Assembly (NCBI RefSeq): GCF_030271535.1
Contig: NZ_JASCXJ010000004.1
Coordinates: 62,001 to 126,000, forward strand
Source: Nocardiopsis sp. ATB16-24
Lineage (GTDB): Bacteria > Actinomycetota > Actinomycetes > Streptosporangiales > Streptosporangiaceae
Length of the DNA stretch: 64,000 bases
Direction of reading: 5' to 3'
Below are positions 39,186-48,403 of this stretch, piece after piece. The translations under genes were made by a program, and so were the position numbers. Under the pieces are notes generated by a model, which saw nothing but the letters and a program-made list of their open reading frames with translations, was not told the DNA's origin and searched no databases. Numbering within the stretch: position 1 is the first letter of the stretch; the number at the start of each line of letters is the position of its first letter.

Positions 39186-39632
39186 ATGACCACGCGACAC
39201 GAACCCGCAACGAAGACCGCGACCTCCCGGCGCGTCCTGAACGTCGCCCTGTGGACGCTCCAGGTCCTGCTCGCGCTGTTCTTCGCCGTCGCCAGCGCCT
39301 ACCCCAAGCTCACCGGCCACCCGTCCGCCGCCGCGACCTTCGACGTGATCGGCTACGGCGACTGGTTCATGTACCTGGTGGGCGCCCTGGAGCTGGCGGG
39401 CGCCATCGGCCTGCTGATCCCCGTGCTGTCGGGCCTCACCGCGCTCGCCTTCATCGCCCTGATGATCGGCGCGTTCGTCTACGAGGTCACCGTGATCGGC
39501 GCGGGCTTCTGGTACACCCCGCTCGTCCTCGTCGTTCTGTTCGCCCTCATCGCCTGGGGACGCAGGGATCGCACGGCGGAACTGTTCTCCCTGCTCTCGG
39601 GCGGAGGCCGTACGCCGCGCCGTCACGGGTGA
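39186..39632 (+). CDS. DoxX-like membrane protein
   Basis: A 148-residue four-helix membrane protein: LNVALWTLQVLLALFFAVASAYPKL, MYLVGALELAGAIGLLIPVLSGL, ALAFIALMIGAFVYEVTV and PLVLVVLFALIAWG. GALELAGAIGLL is the DoxX/DUF4870-like signature. The start is behind a short A/G-rich site. Function is unknown; DoxX relatives take part in oxidative-stress or respiratory complexes. A large palindrome follows the gene. Confidence 0.82.
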   Translation: MTTRHEPATKTATSRRVLNVALWTLQVLLALFFAVASAYPKLTGHPSAAATFDVIGYGDWFMYLVGALELAGAIGLLIPVLSGLTALAFIALMIGAFVYEVTVIGAGFWYTPLVLVVLFALIAWGRRDRTAELFSLLSGGGRTPRRHG

Positions 39633-39703
39633 GGGGTCTGCCGGGAAGGTCGGCCGGGTTTCGGCCCTGCCGACCTCCCGAACCGCTCCGCCACCCTGGT
39701 GGC

Positions 39704-39735
39704 GGCCCCTCTCAGGACGCGTCCTGAGAGGGGCC
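39704..39735. terminator. Perfect 32-bp palindrome between doxX-like and MFS genes
   Basis: The 32 bases read identically on both strands. It lies 71 bp after the DoxX stop and 37 bp before the MFS ATG, so it may terminate the former or act as an operator/attenuator of the latter. No T-run follows. Confidence 0.55.
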
Positions 39736-39772
39736 GGTACGGCGGAGAGAGTGGTGTGTCTAGGCTGAGCTG

Positions 39773-40987
39773 ATGCTCCTTCGCAATCGTTGGGTCATCC
39801 TGTCCATCGGCATGGTTGCGCAGGTGGCCAGTGTGGGCGCGATGTTCGGGGTCCCCATCGTCCTGCCCCAACTACGGGAGGCCTTCGGCGTCACCACCGC
39901 GCAGGCGGGCCTGCTGGCCGGAATCCCCTCCTTCGGTCTCCTGCTGACCCTGCTGCTCTGGGGGTTGGTGATCGATCGCGTCGGCGAGCGGGTGACGATG
40001 GCGCTGAGCCTTCTGCTCACCGCGGGCGCCCTGGGGGTGCTGTGGATCGTCACGGGTCTGTGGACCGCGGGTGCGGTCCTGCTGTTGGTAGGGACCGTGG
40101 CGGGGCCGGTCAACGCGGCGAGCGGGCGGCTCGTCCTCGTCTGGTTCGCTCCCCACGAGCGCGGCCTGGCCATGGGGGTTCGCCAGTCCGCGTTTCCTCT
40201 GGGGGTCGGACTCGCCTCCCTGGTGCTGCCCACCGCCGCCGACGCCTGGGGTTTCGCCGGTGCGATGTCTCTTCCCGCGGGGCTCGCCCTGCTGGTGACC
40301 CCGCTCATTCTCGCGATCCCCTCGGCTCCCTCCGCTCCTGTCCGGGCCGGACCGGCCGTGACGGGGGAGGTTCGTCAGGCCGTGGCCGAGCCCGGATCGC
40401 CCTATCGGCGGTGGACCATCTGGCGGGTCCACGGAGTCAGCATGCTCCTCGGGGTGGCGCAGGTCACCATGATGACCTATGCGCTGATCTACCTGGTCGA
40501 GCAACAGGGGTGGGATCCGCCCGCGGCCGGTGCCGTGGTCGCGCTGGCCCAGATACCGGGGGCGGGCGGGCGCCTGTTGTTCGGTGTCTGGTCGGACCGC
40601 ATGGGGGACCGTATGCGTCCGGTCCGGTGGCTCGCGGCGGTCGCGACCTGTTGCCTGCTCCTGCTCGCCGTGCTCCCCGCTGTTTGGACCTGGACGGCGG
40701 TGCCCCTGGTCCTGGCCTGCCTGTCCCTGACCAGTTGGCACAACGGCCTGACCTTCACCTCGGTGGCCGAGATCGCCGGAGCGTCGTGGGCGGGCCGGGC
40801 CCTGGCCGTGCAGAACTGGCTCCAAGGTGTCAGCACCACCCTCACCCCGGTGTTGATGGCGGCGGTGATCACCCTCGCCGGTCTGCCCGCCGTCTTCGCC
40901 GTGAGCGCGATGTTCTCCGCCGCCGCCATCGCCGTGGTCCCGCTCGCCCGGAGGAGGCCCACCACGGGGGAGGGACGTGGACGGTAG
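39773..40987 (+). CDS. MFS transporter
   Basis: A 404-residue, 12-helix major facilitator. The loop between helices 2 and 3 reads LWGLVIDRVGERVTMA (the G-x-x-x-D/R-x-G-R motif A region), and WFAPHERGLAMGVRQSAFPLGVGLAS matches the cyanate/nitrate-transporter-like (CynX/NarK) branch. A basic/proline loop between helices 6 and 7 is normal. The substrate is unknown. It stands alone apart from a crotonase gene about 100 bp downstream. Confidence 0.87.
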   Translation: MLLRNRWVILSIGMVAQVASVGAMFGVPIVLPQLREAFGVTTAQAGLLAGIPSFGLLLTLLLWGLVIDRVGERVTMALSLLLTAGALGVLWIVTGLWTAGAVLLLVGTVAGPVNAASGRLVLVWFAPHERGLAMGVRQSAFPLGVGLASLVLPTAADAWGFAGAMSLPAGLALLVTPLILAIPSAPSAPVRAGPAVTGEVRQAVAEPGSPYRRWTIWRVHGVSMLLGVAQVTMMTYALIYLVEQQGWDPPAAGAVVALAQIPGAGGRLLFGVWSDRMGDRMRPVRWLAAVATCCLLLLAVLPAVWTWTAVPLVLACLSLTSWHNGLTFTSVAEIAGASWAGRALAVQNWLQGVSTTLTPVLMAAVITLAGLPAVFAVSAMFSAAAIAVVPLARRRPTTGEGRGR

Positions 40988-41089
40988 AGGGGGCCGGTGC
41001 CGTACGACCTCGTCGGGGGTGGTCGGAACCGGTGCGGTACCGGGCGGTAACCTCAGGGCGATCACCTCGAACAACCCGGAGGGCGTCAC

Positions 41090-41851
41090 ATGAGCGAGGA
41101 GCTGTCCGTCAGGGTCGACGGGCACGTCGGCGTCGTGGAGGTCCACCGGCCGCCCCACAACCACTTCGACCACGGGCTCCTCAAGGAGCTGGCCGACACC
41201 GCCGAGGAGCTCGCCGATCGGTGCCGGGCGCTGGTGTTGTGCTCGGAGGGCCGGAACTTCTGTGCGGGTGTGGACTTCGCGGCGGACGGGGTCGGTGACG
41301 ATCCGAGCAGAACGCTCAGCGCCATCTACGGTGAGGGGCTGCGCCTGTTCTCGCTCCCGGTGCCCGTGATCGCCGCCGTCCAGGGAACCGCCGTGGGCGG
41401 CGGACTCGGTCTGGCGTGCGCCGCGGACTTCCGGGTCGCCGCGCCCTCCTCGCGGTTCCACGCCAACTTCGGTCTTCTGGGGTTGCACCAGGGGTTCGGC
41501 CTGAGCGTCTCCCTGCCCTGGATCGTCGGTGAACAGAAGGCCGCCGACATGCTCTACACCGCCCGCCGGGTCACCGGCACCGAGGCCCACGCGATCGGTC
41601 TGGCCGACTTCCTGGTCGAGGAGGAGGCCGTGCGTGAGGCGGCCATGGACCACGCCCACCGGATCGCGGCCGCCGCACCGCTGGCGGTGCGTTCGATGAA
41701 GGCGACGATGCGCGCCGACCTGCTCGCCGCGTTGCCGGGCGCCTTCGAACGCGAGGTCGCCGAGCAGGTGCGTCTTTTCAAGACCGAGGACAACAAGGTG
41801 GGCATCGCTGCATCCCTCGACCGGGTCAGGCCGACCTTCACCGGAAGATAG
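41090..41851 (+). CDS. Enoyl-CoA hydratase/isomerase family protein
   Basis: A 253-residue crotonase. The oxyanion-hole elements are CSEGRNFCAGVDFAA and VQGTAVGGGLGLACAADFRVAA, followed by FHANFGLLGLHQGFG, with a canonical C-terminal helix domain. The second catalytic acid of true hydratases is not obvious (G/H in LLGLHQG), so it may be an isomerase, hydrolase or other crotonase-fold enzyme. The ATG at 41090 is preceded by GGAGGG. Confidence 0.87.
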   Translation: MSEELSVRVDGHVGVVEVHRPPHNHFDHGLLKELADTAEELADRCRALVLCSEGRNFCAGVDFAADGVGDDPSRTLSAIYGEGLRLFSLPVPVIAAVQGTAVGGGLGLACAADFRVAAPSSRFHANFGLLGLHQGFGLSVSLPWIVGEQKAADMLYTARRVTGTEAHAIGLADFLVEEEAVREAAMDHAHRIAAAAPLAVRSMKATMRADLLAALPGAFEREVAEQVRLFKTEDNKVGIAASLDRVRPTFTGR

Positions 41852-41967
41852 CCCGCCCTCCGCCCGCGCCGTCGAAGCCCTCGCACACCGCGCCCGTGGG
41901 GGACAGGCATGAACTCCGCCTCGGCGGTGTTCCTCCTCCATGAGGACCGACGAAGAAAGGGGAAGGT

Positions 41968-43161
41968 GTGCGAGCAGGGCGGACGGTCACACGGAGGCCG
42001 GACGGTCACGACGGCACGAGGGAGGCGGGCGACGACGCACCGACGGCCCATGAACGCGGGAGCTCCTCCGCCCCGACACCGCCGGAGACCACGGACGTGG
42101 TCATCGTGGGCGCGGGCCAGGCCGGGTTGTCGGTGGCCTGGCACCTGAGGCGCCTCGGCCTCACACCGGGGGTCGACTTCGTGGTCCTGGACCGGGGCCC
42201 GGAGGCGGGCGGCGCCTGGCAGTTCCGCTGGGAGTCGCTGCGTCTGGGCATCGCCCACAAGGTCGACGACCTGCCCGGTATGAGGGAGTTGGGGCTGAGC
42301 TTCGCCACCGCCGACTCCACCCGCCCGGCACGGGACGTCGTACGCGACTACTACGAGCGTTACGAACGCGAGTTCGGGTTGGAGGTGCTGCGGCCGGTCG
42401 AGGTCACCGAGGTCCGGGAGAGCGACGACGGCGGCTTCCTCGTCACCACCGACCGAGGTGAGATCGGTACGCGGGTACTGGTCAACGCCAGTGGGACCTG
42501 GACCAGGCCGTTCCGTCCCTACTTCCCCGGCGCGGCGGACTTCCGCGGCGTACAGATCTCCACACCGGACTACCGCGCGGCCGAGGACTTCGCCGGCATG
42601 CGGGTGCTCGTCGTGGGCGGAGGAACCTCCGCGGTCGGGTTCCTCAAGGAACTGGAGGGCGTGGCCGCGCACACGATCTGGACGACCCGCCGCCCCGTGG
42701 AGTTCGTCGAGGAGGCGCGCGGCATCGAGGCGGTACGTCAGGCGGACGAGGCCGCCCGCGCGGGGCGACCGCTTCCGAGCATCGTCAGCGGCACCGGTCT
42801 GCCCGCCACCCCCGAGAACATGGCCGCGGTGGAGCGCGGGGTCCTGGTCGCCCGGCCGATGTTCTCCGAGATCGAGCCCGACGGTGTCCGCTGGTCCGAC
42901 GGCTCCTTCGCGCCGGTGGACGCCATCATCTGGGCGACGGGGTTTCGGGCCGAACTCACCCATCTGGCTCCGCTGCGTCTGCGTGAGCCCGGCGGCGGTG
43001 TCCGTGTCGACAAGGGGCGGTCCACGCGCAACCCCCGCCTGTTCCTGGCGGGTTTCGGTCCCCAGGCGAGCACGATCGGCGCCAACCGCGCCGGCCGCAC
43101 GGTCGCGCGCCAGGTCGTGGCCGAACTGCGCTCACCGGTGGCGGAGCCCTCCTCCGTGTGA
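41968..43161 (+). CDS. Flavin-dependent oxidoreductase (FAD/NAD(P)-binding, monooxygenase-like)
   Basis: 397 residues, of which the first 40 are low in complexity. TDVVIVGAGQAGLSVAWHLRR is the FAD-binding Rossmann motif and RVLVVGGGTSAVGFLKEL the NADPH motif, with IIWATGFRAELTHL near the end, as in Baeyer-Villiger/N-hydroxylating-type flavoproteins. The start is uncertain: a GTG at 41968 behind AAAGGGG is used, but the conserved part starts only around residue 42. The substrate is unknown. Confidence 0.85.
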   Translation: MRAGRTVTRRPDGHDGTREAGDDAPTAHERGSSSAPTPPETTDVVIVGAGQAGLSVAWHLRRLGLTPGVDFVVLDRGPEAGGAWQFRWESLRLGIAHKVDDLPGMRELGLSFATADSTRPARDVVRDYYERYEREFGLEVLRPVEVTEVRESDDGGFLVTTDRGEIGTRVLVNASGTWTRPFRPYFPGAADFRGVQISTPDYRAAEDFAGMRVLVVGGGTSAVGFLKELEGVAAHTIWTTRRPVEFVEEARGIEAVRQADEAARAGRPLPSIVSGTGLPATPENMAAVERGVLVARPMFSEIEPDGVRWSDGSFAPVDAIIWATGFRAELTHLAPLRLREPGGGVRVDKGRSTRNPRLFLAGFGPQASTIGANRAGRTVARQVVAELRSPVAEPSSV

Positions 43162-43192
43162 GGGACGGAACCGGCCCGGCGCACCGCCGTGC

Positions 43193-43507
43193 TCAGGAGG
43201 GTTCCTCCGCCCGTGCGGTGCGCTCTCCCCGAAGGCCGACGGCGGCGAGCACGGCCGGCCCCACGGCGACGGCCGCGCACACGTATCCCACGGTGTTGAA
43301 CGCGGTGGCGAAGGCCTCCCGCGCGGTGTCGACGACGACTCGGGCCGACTCGGGGTCCACGCGCTCGGCGGCGTTTCTGGCAGAACCGACGTCCTCGAAG
43401 GCCGCGACGCGCACGTCGGTGGGCAGGTCCAGGGGAAGATCCGACCGCAGCCGGTAGACGGCCCTGAGCAGGGTGCCCATGACCATGACGCCGAGCGCCG
43501 CACGCGA
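43193..43507 (-). pseudogene. C-terminal remnant of a DHA2-type MFS drug transporter
   Basis: The frame reads RAALGVMVMGTLLRAVYRLR, then SARVVVDTAREAFATAFNTVGYVCAAVAVGPAVLAAVG, the last two membrane helices and periplasmic loop of 14-helix DHA2 exporters. A TGA at 43508-43510 precedes it directly, and the other twelve helices are missing. It is therefore a gene stump, the second transporter relic in this accessory stretch. Confidence 0.6.
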
Positions 43508-43811
43508 TCACCGCGCCGGTTCCTCGATGAGACACCGGCGCGGGCGAGTCGAAAGCGCCCGAACGGCCGGTAGGGGAGTGCTCGGGCCGGCGTAGGGCGA
43601 CCCCGCACGAGGACGAGGCGACTCCCACGCGGCTTCGACCGTGCCCTCTGCCCTTGTGCAGACCGGTGGAGGGGCGCCCGTCGTCTGCGCGGGGAGGCCT
43701 TCTCAACGAGATGACCTCGTGGAATGACTCGGTCCAGGGGATCCCGTGTCGCGATGAGTTCTGCCTCCGGGGCGGTCGTACCGTCGAGATCTTCATCGAG
43801 GAGGACTTCTG
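43508..43811. other. Intergenic region, no gene seen
   Basis: About 300 bp between the MFS stump and the RibD-like gene. Neither strand shows a recognisable protein or RNA; GAGGAGG at its right end is the ribosome binding site of the next gene. Confidence 0.4.
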
Positions 43812-44375
43812 ATGCGCAACGTGACGTATGCGATGGGTGTTTCCCTGGACGGCTACGTCGTCGGGCCGGACAGTCGCTTCGACTGGGCGGCGCCCGACGA
43901 GGAGGTCTTTCGCCTGGCCACCGACGAGGTGAGAAAGGCCGATGTCCACCTGATGGGACGACGGCTGTACGAGACGATGCTGTACTGGGAATCCGTCGAC
44001 CAGAACCCCTCGCTCGGCTTCTCCACGCTGGAGTTCGCCGCGCTCTGGAGGGCGTTGCCCAAGGTGGTGTTCTCCAGATCGCTGTCAAAGGTGCGAGGCA
44101 ACGCCCGCTTGGCCTCCGCCGGCCTGGCGGAGGAGATCCGACGGTGGCGGTCCGAACCGGGGGACGGCGACATCGCGATTGGTGGCGCGACCCTCGCCGC
44201 CGAGGCAGCCGCGTCGGGTCTGATCGACGAATACCGGCTCAGGGTCCACCCGGTGCTGGTCGGCGGTGGCATCGCGTTCTTCTCCCCGCACGAGCGCCGG
44301 GTGGACCTGGAACCGGTCGAGACCCGCACCTTCGATTCACGAGTCGTCTACCTCCGCTACCGCGTGGCGCGTTAG
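43812..44375 (+). CDS. Dihydrofolate reductase/RibD C-terminal domain family protein
   Basis: A 187-residue DHFR-fold protein, only distantly similar to the one at 36791-37330. YAMGVSLDGYVVGPDSRFDW opens it, VHLMGRRLYETMLYWE and DIAIGGATLAAEAAASGLIDEYRL are the nucleotide-binding blocks, and HPVLVGGGIAFF closes the site. The ATG follows GAGGAGG. It is a probable NADPH-dependent reductase of unknown substrate, or a resistance-type protein. Confidence 0.88.
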   Translation: MRNVTYAMGVSLDGYVVGPDSRFDWAAPDEEVFRLATDEVRKADVHLMGRRLYETMLYWESVDQNPSLGFSTLEFAALWRALPKVVFSRSLSKVRGNARLASAGLAEEIRRWRSEPGDGDIAIGGATLAAEAAASGLIDEYRLRVHPVLVGGGIAFFSPHERRVDLEPVETRTFDSRVVYLRYRVAR

Positions 44376-44686
44376 CCGACCCGTCCGCCCGGTCGCGGAG
44401 GCATGACGGTCCCCGGTACGGCGGGGCTGCTAGCAGGACCCCGGTCACGACCACCCCAGGCCTCCCATCGGTCTCCTCCATCGGAGCCGGTGAGCTGGGA
44501 CGCCTCACCGCGGCGGCCGGGCGGGGGACCCCTGGAAGCAGGGTGTACGTCTGCTCTGCGCGGGTAGCGCAACCCACGAGAGAAGACGGCCGGCCCCGTG
44601 CCGCGGAGGCGGCGCACCGCGCCGTAGGACATGGGGGAGTCGGCCTGCGGAGGCGGACCCGTACCCGCCCGAGCGGGGTGAGCGAG
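44376..44686 (+). other. Intergenic region, no gene seen
   Basis: About 310 bp upstream of the phosphoribosyltransferase gene. It is open in one frame but without recognisable coding content or clear promoter elements. Confidence 0.35.
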
Positions 44687-45376
44687 ATGTTCCACGACCG
44701 GCGAGAGGCGGGCGAGCGACTGGCCCGCGTGGTGGAGGGGCAGAACAGGCCGTATCCGCTCGTGCTGGCGTTGCCACGTGGTGGGGTGCCCGTCGCCGCG
44801 CGTGTCGCCCAAAGACTCGATCTGCCCCTGGACGTGGTGGTCGTACGCAAGATCCCGATCCCCGGGAGCCCCGAAACGGCGATCGGCGCGACCACGGCCG
44901 AGGGGCCGCCGCTGTTCGACCACAAATCGCTGCGACTGCTGGGGCTCTCCGAGGAGGACCTGGCCGCGTCGGTCCGGGCCGAACAGGCCGAGGCGCGGCG
45001 GCGTGTGCGGGTCTATCGCGAAGGCGAACCCGGCCCTCGGGTCAGCGGATGCGACGTCGTCCTGGTCGACGACGGGTTGGCCACCGGTATGAGCGCTCGG
45101 GCGGCGCTGACCGCCCTGCGTCGGCAGGATCCCGCCTCCCTCGCCCTGGCCGTTCCCGTCGGGGCGCCGAGCGCCGTGCACGCGCTCGCCGACGTGTGCG
45201 ACCAGGTCATCTGTGTGGAGGCACCACCGGACTTCGGTGCGGTCAGCCTGTGGTATGAGGAGTTTCCCCAGGTCACCGACGAGGAGGTGTTGTCCTGGCT
45301 TCGCCGGTGCCCCCGGCGGGCCCGGAACGACGCTCCACGCGGGGACAACCGGCCCGAGGTCTCCGGGCCGCCGTGA
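44687..45376 (+). CDS. Phosphoribosyltransferase domain protein
   Basis: A 229-residue type I phosphoribosyltransferase. The PRPP-binding motif is DVVLVDDGLATGMSARAAL; the start FHDRREAGERLARVV and VLALPRGGVPVAARVA are typical of the standalone PRTase that is adjacent to, or fused with, a dienelactone-hydrolase domain. The ATG at 44687 (GGGGTG upstream) is chosen; an in-frame GTG at 44678 is possible. It is followed 44 bp later by the hydrolase gene. Physiological substrates are unknown. Confidence 0.86.
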   Translation: MFHDRREAGERLARVVEGQNRPYPLVLALPRGGVPVAARVAQRLDLPLDVVVVRKIPIPGSPETAIGATTAEGPPLFDHKSLRLLGLSEEDLAASVRAEQAEARRRVRVYREGEPGPRVSGCDVVLVDDGLATGMSARAALTALRRQDPASLALAVPVGAPSAVHALADVCDQVICVEAPPDFGAVSLWYEEFPQVTDEEVLSWLRRCPRRARNDAPRGDNRPEVSGPP

Positions 45377-45420
45377 TCCGCGAGCCCGCGGATCCCCGGT
45401 TCCGAGGAAGGGAGAGCACC

Positions 45421-46080
45421 ATGACCGCTCGCGACGTGAAGGTGCGCACCTCCGGCGCGCAGCTTGACGGTCGGCTGACCATGTTCCCCGGGGCGACCGC
45501 GGTGGTGGCCTTCGCGCACGGTAGCGGAAGTTCGCGGCACAGTCCGCGCAACCAGGCGGTGGCCGACGAACTCCACCGGTCGGGGATCGCGACTCTCCTC
45601 TTCGACCTGTTGACCCCCCAGGAGGAACGCGTCGACGCCACGACCGCGCGGCAGCGTTTCGACATCGACCTGCTCACCCGCCGACTCACGGGCGCGGTGG
45701 ACTGGCTGGCCGCCCACGAGGACACCGGGGGGACCCCCATCGGTCTCTTCGGAGCCAGCACCGGGGCCGCCGCGGCCCTGCGCACCGCGGCCGAGCGCGC
45801 GGACACGGTGGAGGCGGTCGTCTCGCGTGGGGGGCGTCCCGACCTCGCCGGAACGGCGGCGCTGCAAGTGGTGCGCGCCCCGACGTTGTTGATCGTGGGC
45901 GAGGAGGACACCGAGGTGCTCAGGATGAACGAGGAGGCGGCCGACTGGATCAGCGGACCGACCCGGATCCACGTCGTTCCCCACGCCACACACCTGTTCG
46001 AGGAGAAGGGCGCCCTGGAGGAAGTGGCCAACGCCGCCGCCGAGTGGTTCAGGAAGCTCCTGGAGGAGCGGGAGAGGTGA
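45421..46080 (+). CDS. Dienelactone hydrolase-like alpha/beta hydrolase
   Basis: A 219-residue alpha/beta hydrolase. TAVVAFAHGSGSSRHSPRN supplies the oxyanion loop, GLFGASTGAAAALRTA the nucleophile elbow (Ser in GAST), LLIVGEEDTEVL the acid region and HATHLFEEKGALEEV the catalytic histidine. In many bacteria this domain is encoded with, or fused to, the preceding phosphoribosyltransferase, which suggests a joint function not yet explained. The ATG follows GGAAGGGAGAG. Confidence 0.87.
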   Translation: MTARDVKVRTSGAQLDGRLTMFPGATAVVAFAHGSGSSRHSPRNQAVADELHRSGIATLLFDLLTPQEERVDATTARQRFDIDLLTRRLTGAVDWLAAHEDTGGTPIGLFGASTGAAAALRTAAERADTVEAVVSRGGRPDLAGTAALQVVRAPTLLIVGEEDTEVLRMNEEAADWISGPTRIHVVPHATHLFEEKGALEEVANAAAEWFRKLLEERER

Positions 46081-46717
46081 GCCGGCCGTCACCGGTTCGG
46101 CACTCCGCGCCGGGAAGGACGGCGGTGACAGCGGACGACGTTGATGTGACAGAGATCTCTCTTGAGTGGGGGTTGCCCTCGGGGATGACGGGTAGTAATG
46201 CCGTGTCCCGCGACGGGATCACCGCCGAGAGCGCCCCCGCTTCGGACGGCGTCGCGAAGGCGCGCCCCCATCGAGGCCCTCGGGCCCGGAGGAAGGCGTC
46301 AGAATAGGCGCGCACCGCCCGTATTCTGGCGGTTTTCCGCATCCCTGGAAACGGTTTTTCGAGCCTTTCTTCAGGTTCTTCTGCAACGGGAAGATCACAG
46401 GATCATCTCCCGTTTTTGCCATTCTGTGACCTGACTTTGTGTTCTGGGGCACTCGCCTTTAGGGCATTTTGACCTGTTTGCTATGGTCTTTCTTGCTGGT
46501 ACCCCCAGCCACTCCTGTGACATCCAGGAGGGCGACGCCTGCCCGGCGGGGGATCCGGTCAAGGCCCCGCTGGTCAGCGGCCGGGGCTGCGCGCATCTGT
46601 GGAACCACAGCCGGATGCCCTGCGTACGAACATCTCGCAGGCTGGTGCCCCCCGGGGTCGGTGCGTGCCCGAAAGGTGGTGCGGGCCGTCCGGCGCCCGC
46701 CCGAAGGAAGGAACACA
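46081..46717 (+). other. Long leader/upstream region of the symporter gene
   Basis: 637 bp without a supported gene. Between about 46330 and 46500 it is clearly AT-richer than its surroundings, suggesting a regulatory region for the solute symporter. The symporter frame stays open back to 46469 but without homology. Confidence 0.45.
46458..46487 (+). promoter_or_regulatory. Possible promoter of the sodium:solute symporter operon
   Basis: TTTAGG (46458-46463) and TGCTATGGT, an extended -10 (TATGGT at 46482-46487), separated by 18 bases, within the AT-rich patch. It predicts a leader of about 225 nt. Confidence 0.4.
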
Positions 46718-48388
46718 ATGGGTTCGGAGGGCCAACAGCTCAGCGCCTCCGTCGTTATTCTTCTGCTCGTGCTGTTCTTCGGCGGCACGATGCTGATGTC
46801 GATCCTCATCAGCAAGAAGAAGGAAAACGCCGACGGTTACATGACCGCCGGTAACAATATCGGTTTCGGAATATCGGCCGCTTCCATGACGGCGACATGG
46901 ATCTGGGCGTCCTCGATGTACGCCTCGGCCACCTCCGGATACACCTACGGGATCTCCGGGCCCATCCACTACGGGCTCTGGGGTGCCCTGATGATCCTGT
47001 TCATCTACCCCTTCGGCCGTCGCATCCGCGCGGTCGCCCCTCGTGCGCACACACTCGCCGAGGTCATGTATGCCCGGCACGGACGCTCCAGCCAGCTGAT
47101 GCTGGCGGGCTCCAACGTCGTGGGCAGCCTCATCTCCCTGACCTCGAACTTCATCGCCGGTGGAGCGCTGGTGGCGATGCTCTCGCCCTTCACCTTCACC
47201 CAGGGCATCCTCGTGATGGCCGCAGGCGTACTGCTCTACACGCTCTGGTCAGGCTTCCGGGCGTCGGTGCTCACCGACTTCGCCCAGGTCATGGCGATGC
47301 TGGGCGCCGTGGTCGTCATCATTCCCGTGGTCTTCTTCGCCGCCGGCGGACCGGACATGTTCGAGGCCGGTGCGACCAACCTCACCCCCCAGCAGTCGAA
47401 CTTCTTCTCCTCCGAGGCCTTCCTGCACCAGGGTGCGCCCTACATCGCCGCGGTCCTGGCCTACGCGATCGGCAACCAGACCATCGCCCAGCGCCTCTTC
47501 GCCGTGCGTGAGGACCTCATCAAGCCCACCTTCATCACCGCCACCATCGGCTACGGTGCCACCGTCATCGGTATCGGCATGCTCGGTGTGATGGCCCTCT
47601 ACCTGGGTCTTGAGCCTGTGGGTGGGGACACCAACAACCTCATCCCGCAGTTGGCCACCACCTATCTCGGCCCCATCCTGCTGTGCGTCTTCTTCATCAT
47701 GATCATCGGGTCGCTGTCCTCGACCGCCGACTCCGACCTGTCCGCGCTGTCGTCGATCATGATGGCCGACGTTTACGGCCAGAACGTGGCCGGGCGCAAG
47801 AAGGCCGACCCCAAGACGATGCTCCTGGTCGGCCGCGTCACGATGATCGTCGCCACCGGCGCCGCGCTGTACTTCGCCAGCGGCCAGATGAACATTCTGG
47901 ACCTGCTGGTCTTCGTCGGTGCGCTGTGGGGCGCGTTGGTCTTCCCGGTCATCGCCTCCTTCTACTGGGGCAAGGTCACCAACGCCGCCTTCACCGTGGG
48001 CACCCTGGCGGCCATGGCCGTGTTCATTCCGGTGCGCTTCGAGATGCTGCCGGACAACCTCCTCGTCAACCTCGGCGTGGACGTCCTCTCGGTCATCGGT
48101 ATCGGTGTGATCCTCGGTCTCATGGCCTTCGGTTTCTTCGGCCTACGCACCGCCAAGTGGGTCGGCGGCATCTCCATCGTCGTCTCCGCGCCGTTCGTGA
48201 TCGGTTTCCTGCACGACTACCACGTGCTCAGCGGCTCGCTCGTCGCCTACTCGGTGAGCACCTTGGTCTGCTACCTGATGTCCTTCCGCAACAGCAAGAA
48301 CTTCGACTTCGCCCTCATCGACAAGCGCGTCGGCGATTTCGACCCTGAGGAGGACCAGAAGACCGACGACACCGCTCCGACGCACTGA
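46718..48388 (+). CDS. Sodium:solute symporter family protein
   Basis: A 556-residue, 13-helix secondary transporter of the SSS family. YMTAGNNIGFGISAASMTATWIWASSM is the first-helix region and IGSLSSTADSDLSALSSIMMADVY near residue 330 carries the serine/threonine Na+-site residues. The ATG at 46718 has GAAGGAAGG upstream; the open frame from 46469 has no homology. It is probably a Na+-coupled uptake system for an organic solute (urea/allantoin-like or carboxylate); the substrate is unresolved. The 43-residue gene that follows is a likely subunit. Confidence 0.9.
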   Translation: MGSEGQQLSASVVILLLVLFFGGTMLMSILISKKKENADGYMTAGNNIGFGISAASMTATWIWASSMYASATSGYTYGISGPIHYGLWGALMILFIYPFGRRIRAVAPRAHTLAEVMYARHGRSSQLMLAGSNVVGSLISLTSNFIAGGALVAMLSPFTFTQGILVMAAGVLLYTLWSGFRASVLTDFAQVMAMLGAVVVIIPVVFFAAGGPDMFEAGATNLTPQQSNFFSSEAFLHQGAPYIAAVLAYAIGNQTIAQRLFAVREDLIKPTFITATIGYGATVIGIGMLGVMALYLGLEPVGGDTNNLIPQLATTYLGPILLCVFFIMIIGSLSSTADSDLSALSSIMMADVYGQNVAGRKKADPKTMLLVGRVTMIVATGAALYFASGQMNILDLLVFVGALWGALVFPVIASFYWGKVTNAAFTVGTLAAMAVFIPVRFEMLPDNLLVNLGVDVLSVIGIGVILGLMAFGFFGLRTAKWVGGISIVVSAPFVIGFLHDYHVLSGSLVAYSVSTLVCYLMSFRNSKNFDFALIDKRVGDFDPEEDQKTDDTAPTH

Positions 48389-48403
48389 CGAGAAGGAGAG
48401 ACC

